This document shows positions 1 through 7,239 of a stretch of DNA of 11,816 bases, in pieces (the first letter of the stretch is position 1; every line of letters starts with the position of its first letter). The notes below the pieces were generated by a model. The model was given only the letters and a program-made list of their open reading frames with translations, was not told the origin of the DNA and ran no database searches. The position numbers were made by a program, and so were the translations under genes. The DNA is from Bacillota bacterium. Lineage in GTDB: Bacteria > Bacillota > Clostridia > Christensenellales > Aristaeellaceae. The stretch is taken from positions 1 through 11,816 of the forward strand of contig JAEZLW010000148.1 of the NCBI GenBank assembly GCA_023415145.1, written 5' to 3'.

Positions 1-107
1 GTGAAGAATAGTGCTGCTTCTTTCCTTGTATATGGGAAAATGATACGCTTGAAGGGCCGATGATGAAACATATCTCCTCATAGGGTGAAAGATGGCCGGA
101 AACAAAG
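1..107. other. Left-edge sequence without an identifiable gene
   Basis: The first plus-strand frame is open from base 1 and stops at the TGA at 61-63, giving at most 20 residues. This could be the tail of an upstream gene cut by the window edge, but the peptide is too short to recognise. I see no clear terminator or RNA gene before the pyk promoter region. Confidence 0.3.
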
Positions 108-136
108 TATTCAAGGCTTTGCAAATGTGTTAAAAT
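108..136 (+). promoter_or_regulatory. Putative sigmaA promoter of pyk
   Basis: A TAAAAT -10 element (131-136) is preceded by TGT, so it is of the extended -10 type. A weak -35-like TATTCA (108-113) lies 17 bases upstream. The element is 48 bases before the pyk start codon. The -35 match is poor, so this is a candidate only. Confidence 0.4.
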
Positions 137-184
137 AAGCGTAGGCTAGGTGCAAAGCGGCTGGCCGGATACGGAGGAACGTTC

Positions 185-1951
185 ATGACTTTGAAAAAGA
201 GAAAAACGAAGATTGTCTGCACTTTGGGGCCGGCAGCGGTAACGGGCGACAACCTGCGAAACATTATACTGGCGGGGATGGAAGTGGCCCGGATCAACTT
301 TTCCCACGACACCCACGAAAACCATCTGAAGCGTTTTGAGCAGTTGAAGGCCTTGCGGGAAGAACTGAATTTGCCCATCGCCACCATGCTGGACACCAAA
401 GGGCCGGAAATTCGCCTGGGTGATTTTGCATCAGACCGGGTTACGCTCAAAACCGGCCAGGAGTTCACGCTCACCATAAGGGACGAGCCGGGGGATGAGC
501 ACCACGTATCCATCACCTACAAGGATTTGCCCAAGGACATCTCCGCCGGAAGCACCATCCTCATCGATGACGGGCTGGTGGAACTGACGGTTCTTTCAGT
601 GACCAATGAGGACATCCGCTGCCGGGTGGAAAACGGTGGTGTCATCTCCAATAAAAAAGGCGTGAATGTACCCAATGCATCTTTATCGATGCCCTTTTTG
701 AGCCAAAAGGACAGGGACGATATCCTTTTTGGCATCAAACATGGCTTTGATTTTGTGGCCGCCTCCTTTACCCGCTGCGCAAAGGATATACTCGAGATTC
801 GGGAAATTTTCAGCCGTGAGGGCTGCTCCACCATGAACATCATCGCCAAGATCGAAAACATGCAGGGCGTGCAGAACATTGATGAAATCATTGCCGTTTC
901 CGACGGCATCATGGTAGCCAGGGGCGACATGGGCGTAGAAATCCCCCTGGAGGAAGTGCCTGTGCTGCAAAAGATGATCATCCGCAAGGTGTATTCCGCC
1001 GGCAAGCAGGTGATCACCGCCACACAGATGCTGGATTCCATGATGAAGAATCCGCGCCCCACCAGGGCGGAAGCCACCGACGTGGCCAACGCCATCTACG
1101 ACGGCACCAGTGCCATCATGCTGTCCGGCGAAACTGCGGCAGGCCTTTATCCCGTGGAGTCAGTAAAGACCATGGCCCGCATCGCCCTGCGCGCGGAGGC
1201 GGATATCAATTATGTCAAGCGGTTCAAGGAGAGGCCGGGGAATGAAAATCCCGATATCACGGGCGCCATTTCCCACGCTACCTGCACATCTGCCCATGAT
1301 CTCAATGCCGCCGCCATCATCACCGTCACAAAATCCGGGCGCACCGCCCGCATGATTTCCAAATACCGGCCCAACTGTCCCATACTGGGCTGCACCACAT
1401 CACCTTCCGTGTACAGGCAATTGAACCTCTCCTGGGGCGTAACGCCGCTATTGATCGGGGAGGAAAGCAATACAGATGATCTGATCGAACACGCCGTGGA
1501 AGCAGGGGAAAAGGCCGGGCTTTTGCATTCCGGAGAGCTGGTGGTGATCACAGCCGGTGTGCCCCTTGGCATTTCAGGCACCACCAATCTGATGAAGGTT
1601 CAGGTGGTAGGCCATATTCTGGTGACTGGAAGAGGCGCCACAAGCCGGGCAGCCTGCGCCAAACTTTGTGTGTGCCGAAGCGAAAAAGAAGCGTTTGAAA
1701 CCTTCCAGGATGGGGATATCCTGGTCATATCCCAGACCAGCAACGCACTTTTGCCCCTGGTTAGAAAAGCTTCCGGCCTCATACTGGAGGAGGAGAATTT
1801 AAGCGGTCATGGTGCTGTGGCAGGCATGAGCCTGGATATACCGGTCATCATCGGGGCAAAAAATGCTACACAAATACTAAAAAGCGGCTCCGTTGTCACA
1901 TTGGACGCCATCCGTGGCGTGGTAAGCTGCGAGCCTGAAAAAAGAAAATAG
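185..1951 (+). CDS. pyk: Pyruvate kinase with C-terminal extra (PEP-utiliser-like) domain
   Basis: Catalyses phosphoenolpyruvate + ADP to pyruvate + ATP, the last step of glycolysis, in the cytoplasm. The 588-residue product carries the classic motifs in order: ARINFSH (R36, N38, S40, substrate and K+ site), MLDTKGPEIR (about 68-77), the B domain (about 80-165), IIAKIENMQG with catalytic K222 and metal ligand E224, VARGDMGVEIP with metal ligand D248, TATQMLDSM (from T278) and the IMLSGETAAG motif (about 311-320). The allosteric C domain follows to about residue 470. The last 110 or so residues form the extra C-terminal domain related to PEP-utilising mobile domains (GHGAVAGMSLDIPVIIGA), as in Bacillus-type enzymes of about 585 residues. 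The ATG start is supported by GGAGG seven bases upstream. The gene stands alone, with its own terminator, and ends in TAG. Identification is very secure. Confidence 0.97.
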   Translation: MTLKKRKTKIVCTLGPAAVTGDNLRNIILAGMEVARINFSHDTHENHLKRFEQLKALREELNLPIATMLDTKGPEIRLGDFASDRVTLKTGQEFTLTIRDEPGDEHHVSITYKDLPKDISAGSTILIDDGLVELTVLSVTNEDIRCRVENGGVISNKKGVNVPNASLSMPFLSQKDRDDILFGIKHGFDFVAASFTRCAKDILEIREIFSREGCSTMNIIAKIENMQGVQNIDEIIAVSDGIMVARGDMGVEIPLEEVPVLQKMIIRKVYSAGKQVITATQMLDSMMKNPRPTRAEATDVANAIYDGTSAIMLSGETAAGLYPVESVKTMARIALRAEADINYVKRFKERPGNENPDITGAISHATCTSAHDLNAAAIITVTKSGRTARMISKYRPNCPILGCTTSPSVYRQLNLSWGVTPLLIGEESNTDDLIEHAVEAGEKAGLLHSGELVVITAGVPLGISGTTNLMKVQVVGHILVTGRGATSRAACAKLCVCRSEKEAFETFQDGDILVISQTSNALLPLVRKASGLILEEENLSGHGAVAGMSLDIPVIIGAKNATQILKSGSVVTLDAIRGVVSCEPEKRK

Positions 1952-1958
1952 GCCATAC

Positions 1959-1993
1959 CGCAGGCTGCCGGTAAAGCTGCCTGCGTCTTTTTT
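1959..1993 (+). terminator. Rho-independent terminator of pyk
   Basis: Eight bases after the pyk stop, CGCAGGC (1959-1965) pairs with GCCTGCG (1979-1985) across a 13-base loop and is followed by TCTTTTTT (1986-1993). The position and the U-tract fit an intrinsic terminator. Confidence 0.8.
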
Positions 1994-2047
1994 GCCCAGT
2001 CATCATTTCCTGATTTCACTCATAATGTGAAGCGGGAATATTGTTGG

Positions 2048-2063
2048 GTTAGCCATTGTTAAT
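2048..2063 (+). promoter_or_regulatory. Degenerate GTTAG-N6-CTAAC-like site (distal)
   Basis: GTTAG (2048-2052), six bases, then TTAAT (2059-2063). This matches the feo operator pattern at 8 of 10 fixed positions. It lies about 100 bases upstream of the promoter. It may be chance; it is listed because it shares the spacing of the two perfect sites. Confidence 0.2.
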
Positions 2064-2145
2064 GACAAATGCCTTGCCAATATCCTGCTGCTTGTGACCG
2101 TATCCGTGATTGAACAAAAAAGTATAAAAAACCGCATGGAGACTA

Positions 2146-2174
2146 TTGACAAGGCGAGTTAGCGGTAGTAAACT
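2146..2174 (+). promoter_or_regulatory. SigmaA promoter of the feo operon
   Basis: A perfect -35 TTGACA (2146-2151), a 17-base spacer and a -10 TAAACT (2169-2174) make this the best promoter in the window. Transcription would start near 2181 and give a leader of about 130 bases before feoA. A degenerate copy of the operator (2158-2173) overlaps the spacer and -10, and a perfect copy lies just after the start point. Both positions suit repression. Confidence 0.75.
2158..2173 (+). promoter_or_regulatory. Degenerate operator overlapping the feo -10
   Basis: GTTAG (2158-2162), six bases, then TAAAC (2169-2173). It has the 16-base architecture of the two perfect sites, with two mismatches in the right arm. 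It covers the promoter spacer and -10 element, so a protein bound here would block RNA polymerase. Inferred from sequence only. Confidence 0.35.
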
Positions 2175-2190
2175 TATGATGCGGTTGAAA

Positions 2191-2206
2191 GTTAGTTGTG
2201 CCTAAC
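2191..2206 (+). promoter_or_regulatory. Putative iron-responsive operator 1 (GTTAG-N6-CTAAC)
   Basis: GTTAGTTGTGCCTAAC is a 16-base inverted repeat with perfect 5-base arms, located about 10 bases after the predicted feo transcription start. The same arms and spacing recur at 2572-2587 before feoB. The arms resemble the half-sites of DtxR/IdeR-family metal regulators (TTAG...CTAA), a family that commonly controls feo genes. Assignment to that family is inference, since no regulator gene is present in the window. Confidence 0.55.
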
Positions 2207-2310
2207 GTTCCGGCCGCCCTTCTGACACAGAAGGATATTACTGTGGGTCCCGGCCAGGGTCTACGATCCAGATACAAACGCAAATCCAGTGGACGCAAGG
2301 AGGCTTTCTG

Positions 2311-2544
2311 ATGGAAGCGAAACCCCGTACTTTAAAGGATGCACGGATTGGCGAAACCGTCACCGTGCTGAAGTTCACAGGTGAAGGCAGGGTCAAGCGC
2401 CGCATGATGGACATGGGCATCACCAAGGGAACCAGAATATTGATCCGTAAATTGGCACCGCTGGGCGATCCCATGGAGATCAATCTTAGGGGATATGAGC
2501 TTTCCATCCGCAAGTCAGAAGCCGAAAAAATTCTGTTGGCGTAA
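2311..2544 (+). CDS. feoA: FeoA, ferrous iron transport accessory protein
   Basis: A small cytoplasmic SH3-like protein needed for FeoB-mediated Fe(II) uptake. The 77-residue length is typical of FeoA. Family signatures visible are the early 'G-E-x-V-x-V' strand, the central RRMMDMGITKGTRILI segment (about 31-46), the turn LAPLGDPMEI, and the closing strand with GYELSIRKSEAEKILL. Start: ATG with AAGGAGG seven bases upstream. It is the first gene of the operon; feoB follows after 65 bases that contain a possible weak terminator and a second operator, so part of the transcripts may stop or restart between them. Identification is secure from sequence style and context. Confidence 0.95.
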   Translation: MEAKPRTLKDARIGETVTVLKFTGEGRVKRRMMDMGITKGTRILIRKLAPLGDPMEINLRGYELSIRKSEAEKILLA

Positions 2545-2562
2545 GCGCCCGGCTCTTTTTTA
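2519..2562 (+). terminator. Possible weak terminator/attenuator between feoA and feoB
   Basis: AGCCG (2519-2523) can pair with a CGGCT (2550-2554), enclosing a GGCG-TAAG-CGCC hairpin that spans the feoA stop codon; CTTTTTT follows. The stem is interrupted and partly coding, so termination would be partial at best. If active, it would lower feoB relative to feoA in the operon. Confidence 0.3.
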
Positions 2563-2571
2563 TCGCCATAC

Positions 2572-2587
2572 GTTAGCACATGCTAAC
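2572..2587 (+). promoter_or_regulatory. Putative iron-responsive operator 2 (GTTAGCA-N2-TGCTAAC)
   Basis: GTTAGCACATGCTAAC is an inverted repeat with 7-base perfect arms and two central bases, the most symmetric site in the region. It shares the GTTAG-N6-CTAAC pattern with the site at 2191-2206. It lies directly before the feoB ribosome binding site and includes an ATG (2580) that could be mistaken for the feoB start. I see no strong separate promoter here, so it may act as a roadblock site or serve an unrecognised feoB promoter. Confidence 0.55.
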
Positions 2588-2609
2588 TTCTGGAAAGGAC
2601 GTGATTCCA

Positions 2610-4757
2610 TTGGCCGAAATAAAAATCGCCCTGGCCGGAAACCCCAACAGTGGTAAAACCACCATGTTCAACGACCTCACCGGCTCCAGCCAGTACGTAG
2701 GCAATTGGCCGGGCGTAACAGTTGAGAAAAAAGAAGGCCGTCTGAAAGGCCATAAAAATGTCCTGATACAGGACTTGCCCGGCATCTACTCCCTCTCGCC
2801 CTATTCAATGGAGGAAGTCGTCAGCCGGACTTATATTTTGGATGAAAAGCCTGATGCGCTTTTAAATCTGGTGGATGCCAGCAACCTCGAGCGGAACCTG
2901 TACCTCACCACACAGCTGAAGGAAACGGGCATACCCATGGTGATCGCCCTGAACATGATGGACCTGGTGAACAAAAGGGGTGACAGGATCAATACCGACA
3001 AGCTGTCCTCCGCCTTGGGATGCCCCGTGGTGGAAACCTCCGCATTAAAAAGCACCGGCTCCAAAGAGGCGGCGGAAAAGGCACTGGAGGTGGCAAAGCA
3101 AAAAATACCGCAAGCATCATTGCACCGCTTCAGCATGAATGTGGAAAAGGCGCTGGAGGAGATTTCATCCCTGCTATCTTCCAAGGTCCCCGGCGAGCAA
3201 GTGCGTTTTTTTTCTGTGAAGGCTTTTGAGCGGGATCAAAAAGTGCTGGAGAGATTGAATCTTTCTGTTAAGGAAACAGAAAGACTGGAAAGCATCATCG
3301 CCCGCGTGGAAGCGCAGGAGGATGAGGACAGCGAAAGCATCATCACCAACCAGAGGTATCAGTATATTGACGGGCTGATGAAAAAGGTGATGCAAAAGAA
3401 AAATCTGGGCGGCCTTACCGTCAGCGACAAAATCGACAAGGTGGTCACCAACCGCATCCTGGCGCTGCCCATCTTCGCAATGGTCATGTGGCTGGTGTAC
3501 TATATCTCCATTCAAACCATCGGTGCCTTAGGTTCCGGCTGGGTGAACGATACACTGTTCGGAGAAATCGTGCCAAATGCGGTGGGCGGCTTTTTGAGTT
3601 CCATCGGTACTGCCGATTGGCTGCAAAGCCTGATACTGGACGGCATCATCGCCGGGGTTGGCGCGGTGCTGGGCTTCCTGCCCCAGATGATGGTTTTGTT
3701 TCTTTGCCTGGCCATATTGGAGGACAGCGGTTACATGGCCCGTATCGCCTTCATCATGGACCGCATTTTCCGCAAGTTCGGCCTTTCCGGCAAATCCTTC
3801 ATCCCCATCCTGGTCAGCGCAGGCTGCGGCGTGCCCGGCATCATGGCCAGCCGCACCATTGAAAACGAGAAGGACCGGCGGATGACCGTGATGGTCACCA
3901 CCTTTATCCCTTGCAGCGCCAAACTGCCCATCATCGCCCTGATCGCAGGCGCGCTGTTTCCCAATAGCACCTGGGTAGGTCCCTCCGCCTACTTTCTGGG
4001 AATTTCGGCAATTGTGGTTTCCGGCATCATCCTGAAAAAGACAAAGCTGTTTACGGGTGACCCATCGCCTTTTGTCATGGAGCTGCCGGCCTACCACATG
4101 CCCCAGGTGAAAGGCCTCATCATACATGTGTGGGACCGCAGCAAGCATTTCATCCTGAAGGCCGGTACCATCATCTTCGTATCCAGCGCAATCATCTGGT
4201 TCCTGTCCAGCTTTAGCTTCCGCATGGAAATGGTGGAGCAGAAAGACAGCATCCTGGCTGCCCTTGGCAGCCTGATCGCACCCGTATTCGCACCCCTGGG
4301 CTTTGGAAACTGGCAGTCTGCCGTGGCTACCATTGTGGGCCTGACCGCCAAGGAAAACGTGGTGGGCACCTTGGGAATCCTTTATGGTGCAGCGGAAGTA
4401 GCCGAGGACGGCGCGGAAATATGGCTGCAATTGCAATCGGCCTTCACCCAGGTGACCGCCTATTCCTTCCTGGTGTTCAACCTTTTATGTGCCCCCTGCT
4501 TTGCGGCCATCGGCGCTATCCGCAGGGAAATGGCCAGCGCCAAATGGACATGGATCGCCATCGGTTATCAGACCCTGCTGGCTTATACCGTCGCTTTCCT
4601 GGTGACGCAATTGGGCAACTTCATCATTATGGGTGCTCCCTTTGGCATCGGGCAGGGCGTAGCCGTCCTCCTGATAGGCTGGATCCTCTGGCTTCTTACG
4701 CGAAACACTCACTCCAAAGCGGACCGTACCGCATATCCCGCCGGCACAAACGCTTGA
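2610..4757 (+). CDS. feoB: FeoB, ferrous iron transporter with GTPase domain
   Basis: Inner-membrane Fe(II) uptake protein. Taking TTG 2610 as residue 1 gives 715 residues. The N-terminal G domain shows G1 GNPNSGKT (10-17), the switch region VGNWPGVTVEKKEG (about 30-43), G3 DLPG (55-58), G4 NMMD (115-118) and G5 SA (144-145). A helical guanine-dissociation-inhibitor-like region follows (about 160-265). The membrane part begins near 'RILALPIFAMVMWLVYY' and has two gate regions, with conserved SAGCGVPG and FIPCSAKLP, and later TAKENVVGTLG and LLCAPCFAAIGAIRREM. The TTG start matches the usual 'MAEIKIALAGNPN' beginning and has GGAAAGGA ten bases upstream. An in-frame ATG at 2580 would give 725 residues, but it lies inside the operator palindrome and has no ribosome binding site. 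The Cys-rich accessory gene follows after 24 bases. Confidence 0.95.
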   Translation: MAEIKIALAGNPNSGKTTMFNDLTGSSQYVGNWPGVTVEKKEGRLKGHKNVLIQDLPGIYSLSPYSMEEVVSRTYILDEKPDALLNLVDASNLERNLYLTTQLKETGIPMVIALNMMDLVNKRGDRINTDKLSSALGCPVVETSALKSTGSKEAAEKALEVAKQKIPQASLHRFSMNVEKALEEISSLLSSKVPGEQVRFFSVKAFERDQKVLERLNLSVKETERLESIIARVEAQEDEDSESIITNQRYQYIDGLMKKVMQKKNLGGLTVSDKIDKVVTNRILALPIFAMVMWLVYYISIQTIGALGSGWVNDTLFGEIVPNAVGGFLSSIGTADWLQSLILDGIIAGVGAVLGFLPQMMVLFLCLAILEDSGYMARIAFIMDRIFRKFGLSGKSFIPILVSAGCGVPGIMASRTIENEKDRRMTVMVTTFIPCSAKLPIIALIAGALFPNSTWVGPSAYFLGISAIVVSGIILKKTKLFTGDPSPFVMELPAYHMPQVKGLIIHVWDRSKHFILKAGTIIFVSSAIIWFLSSFSFRMEMVEQKDSILAALGSLIAPVFAPLGFGNWQSAVATIVGLTAKENVVGTLGILYGAAEVAEDGAEIWLQLQSAFTQVTAYSFLVFNLLCAPCFAAIGAIRREMASAKWTWIAIGYQTLLAYTVAFLVTQLGNFIIMGAPFGIGQGVAVLLIGWILWLLTRNTHSKADRTAYPAGTNA

Positions 4758-4781
4758 TTTCTCCCGAAAGGGGCTGATGTA

Positions 4782-4931
4782 ATGGGCACCATCCTGGTAG
4801 CCGCCGCCGTTTTCGCCGCGCTGGGCTACACCGTATTCCACATGATCCGCAACAAGAAAAAAGGGAACGCCTGCATAGGCTGTCCCTCCAGCGGAAACTG
4901 CACCGCATGCGGCAGTAAAACAGCACGCTGA
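4782..4931 (+). CDS. FeoB-associated Cys-rich membrane protein
   Basis: A 49-residue protein: an N-terminal hydrophobic segment (GTILVAAAVFAALGYTVF, residues 2-19), a basic stretch (RNKKK) and a short cytoplasmic tail with four cysteines arranged C-x2-C...C-x2-C (ACIGCPSSGNCTACGS). This matches the family of small proteins that sit directly after feoB in many Firmicutes. They are thought to take the place of FeoC, perhaps as an iron or redox partner of FeoB; their biochemical role is not established. Start: ATG with AAAGGGG eight bases upstream. It begins 24 bases after feoB and is followed by a strong terminator, so it is the last gene of the operon. Confidence 0.9.
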   Translation: MGTILVAAAVFAALGYTVFHMIRNKKKGNACIGCPSSGNCTACGSKTAR

Positions 4932-5000
4932 CAGAAAAATTGCTCTGTGTAAATGCGAAGTTTGATTGAATGAACAGCCTTTCGAGCAGGCAAAACGAAG

Positions 5001-5034
5001 ACAGGCACTTCGGATAACGGAAGTGCCTGTTTTG
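5001..5034. terminator. Bidirectional terminator between feo operon and hydrolase gene
   Basis: A perfect 11-base stem, ACAGGCACTTC (5001-5011) with GAAGTGCCTGT (5020-5030), has an 8-base loop and TTTT after it. On the minus strand the same hairpin is followed by a short T-rich run. It lies between convergent genes (feo operon on plus, cysteine hydrolase on minus) and can serve both. Confidence 0.75.
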
Positions 5035-5116
5035 CATAATTGACTCCTGCATAAAACCATCCCCGCCTGCGCAAACGGATCAATTGGAATTTGTCTTTCC
5101 TTTTATTGCGGCAGTT

Positions 5117-5605
5117 TTACATCACTTCACTCAGTTTCTCGACGATACAACCCTTGCTCGCATAATATTGTAGCATCTCGTCGATCTTTCTTTTATCATA
5201 ACTGGTAATACAATCAGACAGAACGTGAACGATGTAGCCTTCTTTAGCCATATTGTAGCAGGTGGATTTTACACAGGCTATGGCATCCGCACCGGTAATG
5301 TAGAATTCTCCGATTTCGTTATCCCTTACAAAAGCAGCAAGTCCTTCGCAAGTTAATGCATTACCCTTGGTTTTTGTGAATATGTTATCGGATACGATTT
5401 TCATATCCGGAACCAATTCTGCACCACGTGTGCCGGGCTTAAAGGTTCTTGTACCGTCAGATAAATTATTATGCTGAATATAAACCACATGAATGTTATG
5501 AGCAACAGCCCAATCAATAGCGGTGTTGATATTCCCGATGATTTCCTTGTAATTCTTTGTAATGTCGTTTTGAATGTCGATAACGACGAATGCTTTGTTC
5601 TGCAT
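5117..5605 (-). CDS. Isochorismatase-like cysteine hydrolase
   Basis: A 162-residue cytoplasmic hydrolase of the isochorismatase/nicotinamidase fold. The catalytic triad expected for the family can be placed: Asp10 in VVIDIQND, Lys78 in FTKTKGNAL and the nucleophile Cys111 in TGADAIACVKSTCYNMAKEGY (the usual motif is G-x-x-T/D-x-x-C-V-x-x-T). The length fits the short single-domain group. The substrate cannot be deduced: family members hydrolyse isochorismate, nicotinamide, ureido compounds and others. The start is firm, with AAGGAGGAA five bases upstream of ATG. The coding sequence is visibly richer in A and T (many Asn, Lys, Ile codons ending in A/T) than the GC-rich genes around it, which hints at transfer from another genome. 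It lies 86 bases downstream of the transglutaminase-like gene on the same strand, so co-transcription is possible. Confidence 0.85.
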   Translation of the reverse strand: MQNKAFVVIDIQNDITKNYKEIIGNINTAIDWAVAHNIHVVYIQHNNLSDGTRTFKPGTRGAELVPDMKIVSDNIFTKTKGNALTCEGLAAFVRDNEIGEFYITGADAIACVKSTCYNMAKEGYIVHVLSDCITSYDKRKIDEMLQYYASKGCIVEKLSEVM

Positions 5606-5691
5606 CGTTCTTCCTCCTTAATTCTTGTTTGTCTACTCGCTGGTTTCGAAAATTCCTATATAGTTCCGCATAAATGGGTCGGTTTTTTTGT

Positions 5692-7075
5692 TTAGTTCGA
5701 TTCCTTTTTTACACAGGATACCATTTCATAATCCATGTCGATCTCCCGGCCTTCCAATCCCCGGACGGAACACTCGCATTCGCCGGTTTGATTGTCATAC
5801 GGGTCGATGCGCAGGTGCTTCTTGGGCTCATCAAAATCCGCCTGATAGGCGGAATTGGCCGCCATCCGGTAGGGATCCAGATTCCCGAAGTAAAAATCCC
5901 AGCGCTCCATGTTGCCCTTGCGCCAGGCCGCGCCGCCATAGGAGCAATCGCAAAACAGCCAGCCCCAGGGCCTTACATAAAACTGCGCCCAGTCATGGCT
6001 GCCGATGGATGTGGGCTCGGCAGCAAGCCCTGACTGCCACCTGGCCGGGATGCCCGCGGCTCGGCAAAGGGTAATGAACAGCAGCGCTTGAAGCCCGCAG
6101 TCGCCTTTTAAAATTGACAGACACGTATTCCACATGATTTTCCAGGGTGAGATAGGAACGCACAAAGGAATAGGTCACCTTCGTGGTGACAAAATCGTAG
6201 ATTTTCCGGGCCTTTTGCAGGGGATTTTCTTCCCCGTTGATGATCTCCTCCACCAGGGATTTGATATAAGGCGTAAACACGATATGGGGAGGAAGCTCAC
6301 CCAAATCATCGGAAGCAGGATCAGGGCAGCGGGGATATACGGGCTCTTGCGACTGCGGCGGCTTTGTAAGGTCCACGTACCGCATGGCGGATTCATAGGC
6401 ATATTCAATGACAAAAGGTTGATTCTCCGCCAATTGTACTTCAAAGCATACGGTGCGCTGGGGATGGTTTTCCGGTGATACAGAGAGGGGAGAAGGGAAG
6501 CATGAGAGCAGCTCCACTTTTCCCGTCTGGGCCGATACAATTGGCAAAGGCAGGTGCACGCAATAGATCTCCCCGGGCACGAACGCTTCCTCTTCGATTT
6601 TGAACGTGCCACGGATGTGGAACCTGTACGTCAACGACCCTTTTTCCTTCATCTCCCGAATGGCTTCATCCAGAATCGGGCTGCACGGCGAAAGCGGGAC
6701 GCCTGCACGGCGGGCAATGTCGGGGTTCACCTTGAGTAGGGTTCGGTGGAAACGAACGAAGTAGCGCTTTTCCCCATCCGCATATAAAAAATCAATCCAA
6801 TTGTTTCTTTCCAGTTCGTCGAGCTCTTCCTCCGTAAAATCAGGAATCAAACCCCGCATCAGGGCCAGGGCCTTTTCCCTGCTGTGGGGATATTCCCTTA
6901 CCATCCGGGGCAAAATCGCCAGCTCCCATTCCAAACGGCTGCGCAAAAGCGCAGGCAGGTTCATTTTCAACCGTGCCGATATGGCCTCAAGAGCACCCTT
7001 TGTATCTCCAGCCCATTTCTTTTTTAAGATATCCTCCGGCAACGAGATTTGCAGGGAGGCTAAACTTTCGCTCAT
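5692..7075 (-). pseudogene. Transglutaminase-like domain protein, broken by a single-base frameshift
   Basis: Two overlapping minus-strand frames make one protein. The first (from ATG 7075, with GGAAGG upstream) encodes about 323 residues. They are an N-terminal helical part, a middle beta-rich domain and the start of a transglutaminase-like core ending ...YSFVRSYLTLENHVEYVSVNFK. The second resumes at GDCGLQALLFITLCRAAGIPAR and runs to the TAA at 5692-5694. Dropping one base from the TTTTAAAA run (6106-6113, minus strand) would restore a 460-residue protein with catalytic Cys326, His360 (SHDWAQFYV) and Asp376 (FCDCSYGG). The moving direction is +1, which does not fit standard -1 slippery-site recoding. 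Everything after the break still looks constrained, so the event is recent or is a sequencing/assembly error. The exact substrate (protein or peptidase-like activity) is unknown. An upstream ATG at 7180 is open but lacks support. Confidence 0.8.
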
Positions 7076-7116
7076 ACGCTTTTCCTTCCGCCGTTCATCC
7101 GGCCTTCGTTTTCCTG

Positions 7117-7122
7117 ATTGTA
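7117..7122 (-). promoter_or_regulatory. Extended -10 promoter of the transglutaminase-like gene
   Basis: On the minus strand TACAAT (7122-7117) is preceded by TGG, giving an extended -10 (TGn-TAtAAT type). No convincing -35 is present at 17 bases. It lies 42 bases before the preferred ATG at 7075, which supports that start over the upstream ATG at 7180. Confidence 0.4.
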
Positions 7123-7173
7123 CCACATTTTTAGCTTGACTTCCGGATGCGATAATTTTTTTTCTCGCCCTGT

Positions 7174-7201
7174 TTAACAATTATATAAAAGAGGGTACAA
7201 T
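7174..7201 (+). promoter_or_regulatory. Promoter of the superoxide reductase gene
   Basis: TTAACA (7174-7179) and TACAAT (7196-7201) are separated by 16 bases, in an AT-rich stretch 38 bases before the start codon. I see no obvious PerR or Fur-type palindrome next to it. Confidence 0.6.
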
Positions 7202-7239
7202 AGAAAAGAATCATATCAACATACAAGGGGGAAAACACG

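Larger units (their letters stand above)
1994..2310 (+). promoter_or_regulatory. feo control region and untranslated leader
   Basis: This stretch between the pyk terminator and feoA holds no credible gene. From about 2048 it contains repeated GTTAG half-sites, a sigmaA promoter (2146-2174), a clear inverted repeat (2191-2206), and a leader of about 130 bases after the predicted start of transcription. The leader contains a perfect hairpin, CCTTCTG (2218-2224) with CAGAAGG (2228-2234), loop ACA, with no U-tract after it. I recognise no known riboswitch here. The strong AAGGAGG ribosome binding site of feoA lies at the right end. Confidence 0.55.

Noticed and set aside
517..1095. 192-codon minus-strand frame opposite pyk
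   Set aside because: Antisense to the catalytic core of pyruvate kinase with no recognisable domain; a shadow frame.
2181..2310. Riboswitch in the feo leader
   Set aside because: Only one short perfect hairpin is visible and no conserved metal-riboswitch core could be recognised by eye.
3528..4436. Long open frame on the minus strand opposite feoB (302 codons)
   Set aside because: It lies wholly antisense to the conserved membrane part of FeoB, has biased composition rich in His/Gln/Asp, and no ribosome binding site; it is a by-product of the feoB codon pattern.
6106..6113. Programmed -1 frameshifting at TTTTAAAA in the transglutaminase-like gene
   Set aside because: The change of frame needed is +1 and the run does not form an X-XXY-YYZ heptamer in the zero frame.
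7076..7180. N-terminal extension of the transglutaminase-like gene to ATG 7180
   Set aside because: The segment is low-complexity and basic, lies upstream of the extended -10 at 7117-7122, and the ATG at 7075 has a good ribosome binding site.
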